Below, one piece after another: positions 13,901 through 14,493 of a DNA stretch of 14,493 nt. A program made the translations under genes and the position numbers. The stretch is from contig WFVP01000002.1 in the NCBI GenBank assembly GCA_015491595.1, positions 1 to 14,493 on the forward strand. The letters run 5' to 3'. This stretch comes from Anaerolineales bacterium (GTDB lineage: Bacteria; Chloroflexota; Anaerolineae; Anaerolineales; DRMV01). The notes beneath the pieces were generated by a model. It worked only from the letters and a program-made list of their open reading frames with translations. It made no database searches and was not told the origin of the DNA. Each line of letters opens with the position of its first letter. Position 1 is the first letter of the stretch.

Positions 13901-14493
13901 GATGGCGATGAGCCGCCGCACCATGGCCACGATGTCCCATTTGCTGATGGTGCGGTATTCCATGGGCACCCGGTCGTGCAGGTCGAACTTCTGGTTCATT
14001 TTGTAACGACCCACCCGGGCCAGGTCGAAGTAGCGCGGGTCAAAGAGCTGGTTCTGAAGGAACTCACGCGCGTTGTCCAGGGTCGCGGGTTCGCCGGGGC
14101 GCAGGCGCTTGTAGAGCTCAATCAAAGCAGCCTCGGCCAGGGAAAGGCCATTGAGTTCCAGTTCCGGCTCCTGCTCGATGGTGTTGCGAATAAAGGGCCG
14201 TTCGGGGTCCACGTCCACGTCCTGGAACAGGGCCAGGAGCTCTTCATCGGTGCCCGTCTTGAGGGGGGATTCGGGAAGGCCGTCATCTACCGCGGCCAGG
14301 GCCCTCAGGAACAGGGTCACAGGCACCGAGCGACGGCGGTTGAAGCGCAGGATGATGTGGTCACTGCGCTTGGTCTCCAGTTCCAGCCACACCCCCCGGT
14401 CAGGGATGAGCTTGGCCGTGGCTAGGGGACGCCCCACCGAAGCGTCATAGGGCGCGTCAAAGTAGGCACCGGGGGAACGGATGAGCTGGGAGA
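10968..14493 (-). CDS. rpoB: DNA-directed RNA polymerase subunit beta (5'-partial, with a frameshift)
   Basis: This is the catalytic beta subunit of RNA polymerase. About 1174 residues are encoded here if the frameshift is repaired. The first 100 or so residues lie off the right edge, and the frame is already open at 14493, reading [11 protein letters not shown], a beta protrusion/lobe motif. Visible landmarks in order are the rifampicin pocket [20 protein letters not shown], then [29 protein letters not shown], the active-site lysine segment [15 protein letters not shown], and [18 protein letters not shown] with [15 protein letters not shown] near the end. The reading frame breaks near 12353-12359: TPEERL is followed in the upstream frame by nonsense up to a stop at 12041, while the next frame resumes RAIFGEK-like sequence. 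Restoring one T in CTGC(T)CCGGGCC gives the expected EERLLRAIF. A roughly 135-residue insert lies between VFDG and [10 protein letters not shown] terminator follows the stop, and no rpoC is adjacent. Confidence 0.96.
11475..11957 (-). other. Lineage-specific helical insert in RpoB
   Basis: Between the TPVFDG motif and the LRDGMTGEP motif, E. coli RpoB has about 26 residues, while this protein has about 160. The extra segment is rich in Trp, Glu, Lys and Arg and looks helical. It contains four similar W-[LM] motifs ([50 protein letters not shown]). The insert stays in frame and keeps the GC content of its surroundings, so it is part of the gene rather than a mobile element. Confidence 0.75.
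12351..12361 (-). other. Apparent one-base deletion (frameshift) in rpoB
   Basis: The minus strand reads CTGCCCGGGCC here. Family-wide conservation expects codons for Leu-Leu-Arg-Ala, and CTG CTC CGG GCC differs from the observed string by a single T. Both flanking frames code for perfectly conserved RpoB, so the break is exact and recent. In an essential gene this most likely reflects a sequencing or assembly error. The site is not a canonical slippery heptamer. Confidence 0.85.

Noticed and set aside
11376..14425. Two plus-strand frames of 534 and 619 codons opposite rpoB
   Set aside because: They lie entirely antisense to conserved RpoB sequence and have no recognisable protein features.

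Overview
The window is a GC-rich, densely packed bacterial stretch with every gene on the minus strand. The best guess is the phylum Chloroflexota (Anaerolineae-like). This rests on chains of GAF domains with tails such as REITTRL...ALQELRRALGAERAQ, the overall coding style, and an RpoB that resembles thermophile and Chloroflexota types and carries a large C-terminal insert. The assignment is inference from family knowledge, not a computed phylogeny.

Right part (10968-14493): most of rpoB, the RNA polymerase beta subunit. Its 5' end runs off the right edge. The gene is broken in this assembly by an apparent one-base deletion near 12353-12359. It has a roughly 135-residue insert (11475-11957) and ends in its own intrinsic terminator (10905-10944). 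No rpoC follows, although rpoC normally sits directly downstream.

Middle (10792-10904): a short intergenic region with an extended -10 promoter pointing left, overlapped by a perfect 6-bp dyad that could be an operator.

Left part (1-10791): one tightly overlapped transcription unit of seven genes. In transcription order it holds a stand-alone receiver, a second stand-alone receiver, a dCache/HAMP/GAF membrane sensor, a six-helix membrane protein with GAF domains, a two-helix/HAMP protein with a long GAF chain, a ParA/MinD-type ATPase, and a soluble multi-GAF protein running off the left edge. Junctions are overlaps of 11, 13, 4, 20 and 62 bases plus one 2-base gap, so co-translation is likely. 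None of the three complete sensors has a histidine kinase, cyclase, EAL or methyl-accepting output domain, and all three end in the same half-GAF segment. The working idea is a membrane sensory assembly in which kinase-less multi-GAF proteins integrate signals, phosphorylatable receivers act as diffusible outputs, and the ParA ATPase places or partitions the assembly, perhaps through the basic N-terminus of the last GAF protein. This is the part of the window most likely to be an undescribed system. A kinase could still be encoded just beyond the left edge.

No tRNA, rRNA, CRISPR array, insertion sequence or attachment site was seen. The only intergenic stretch over 100 bases is 10792-10967, and it is described in the features.
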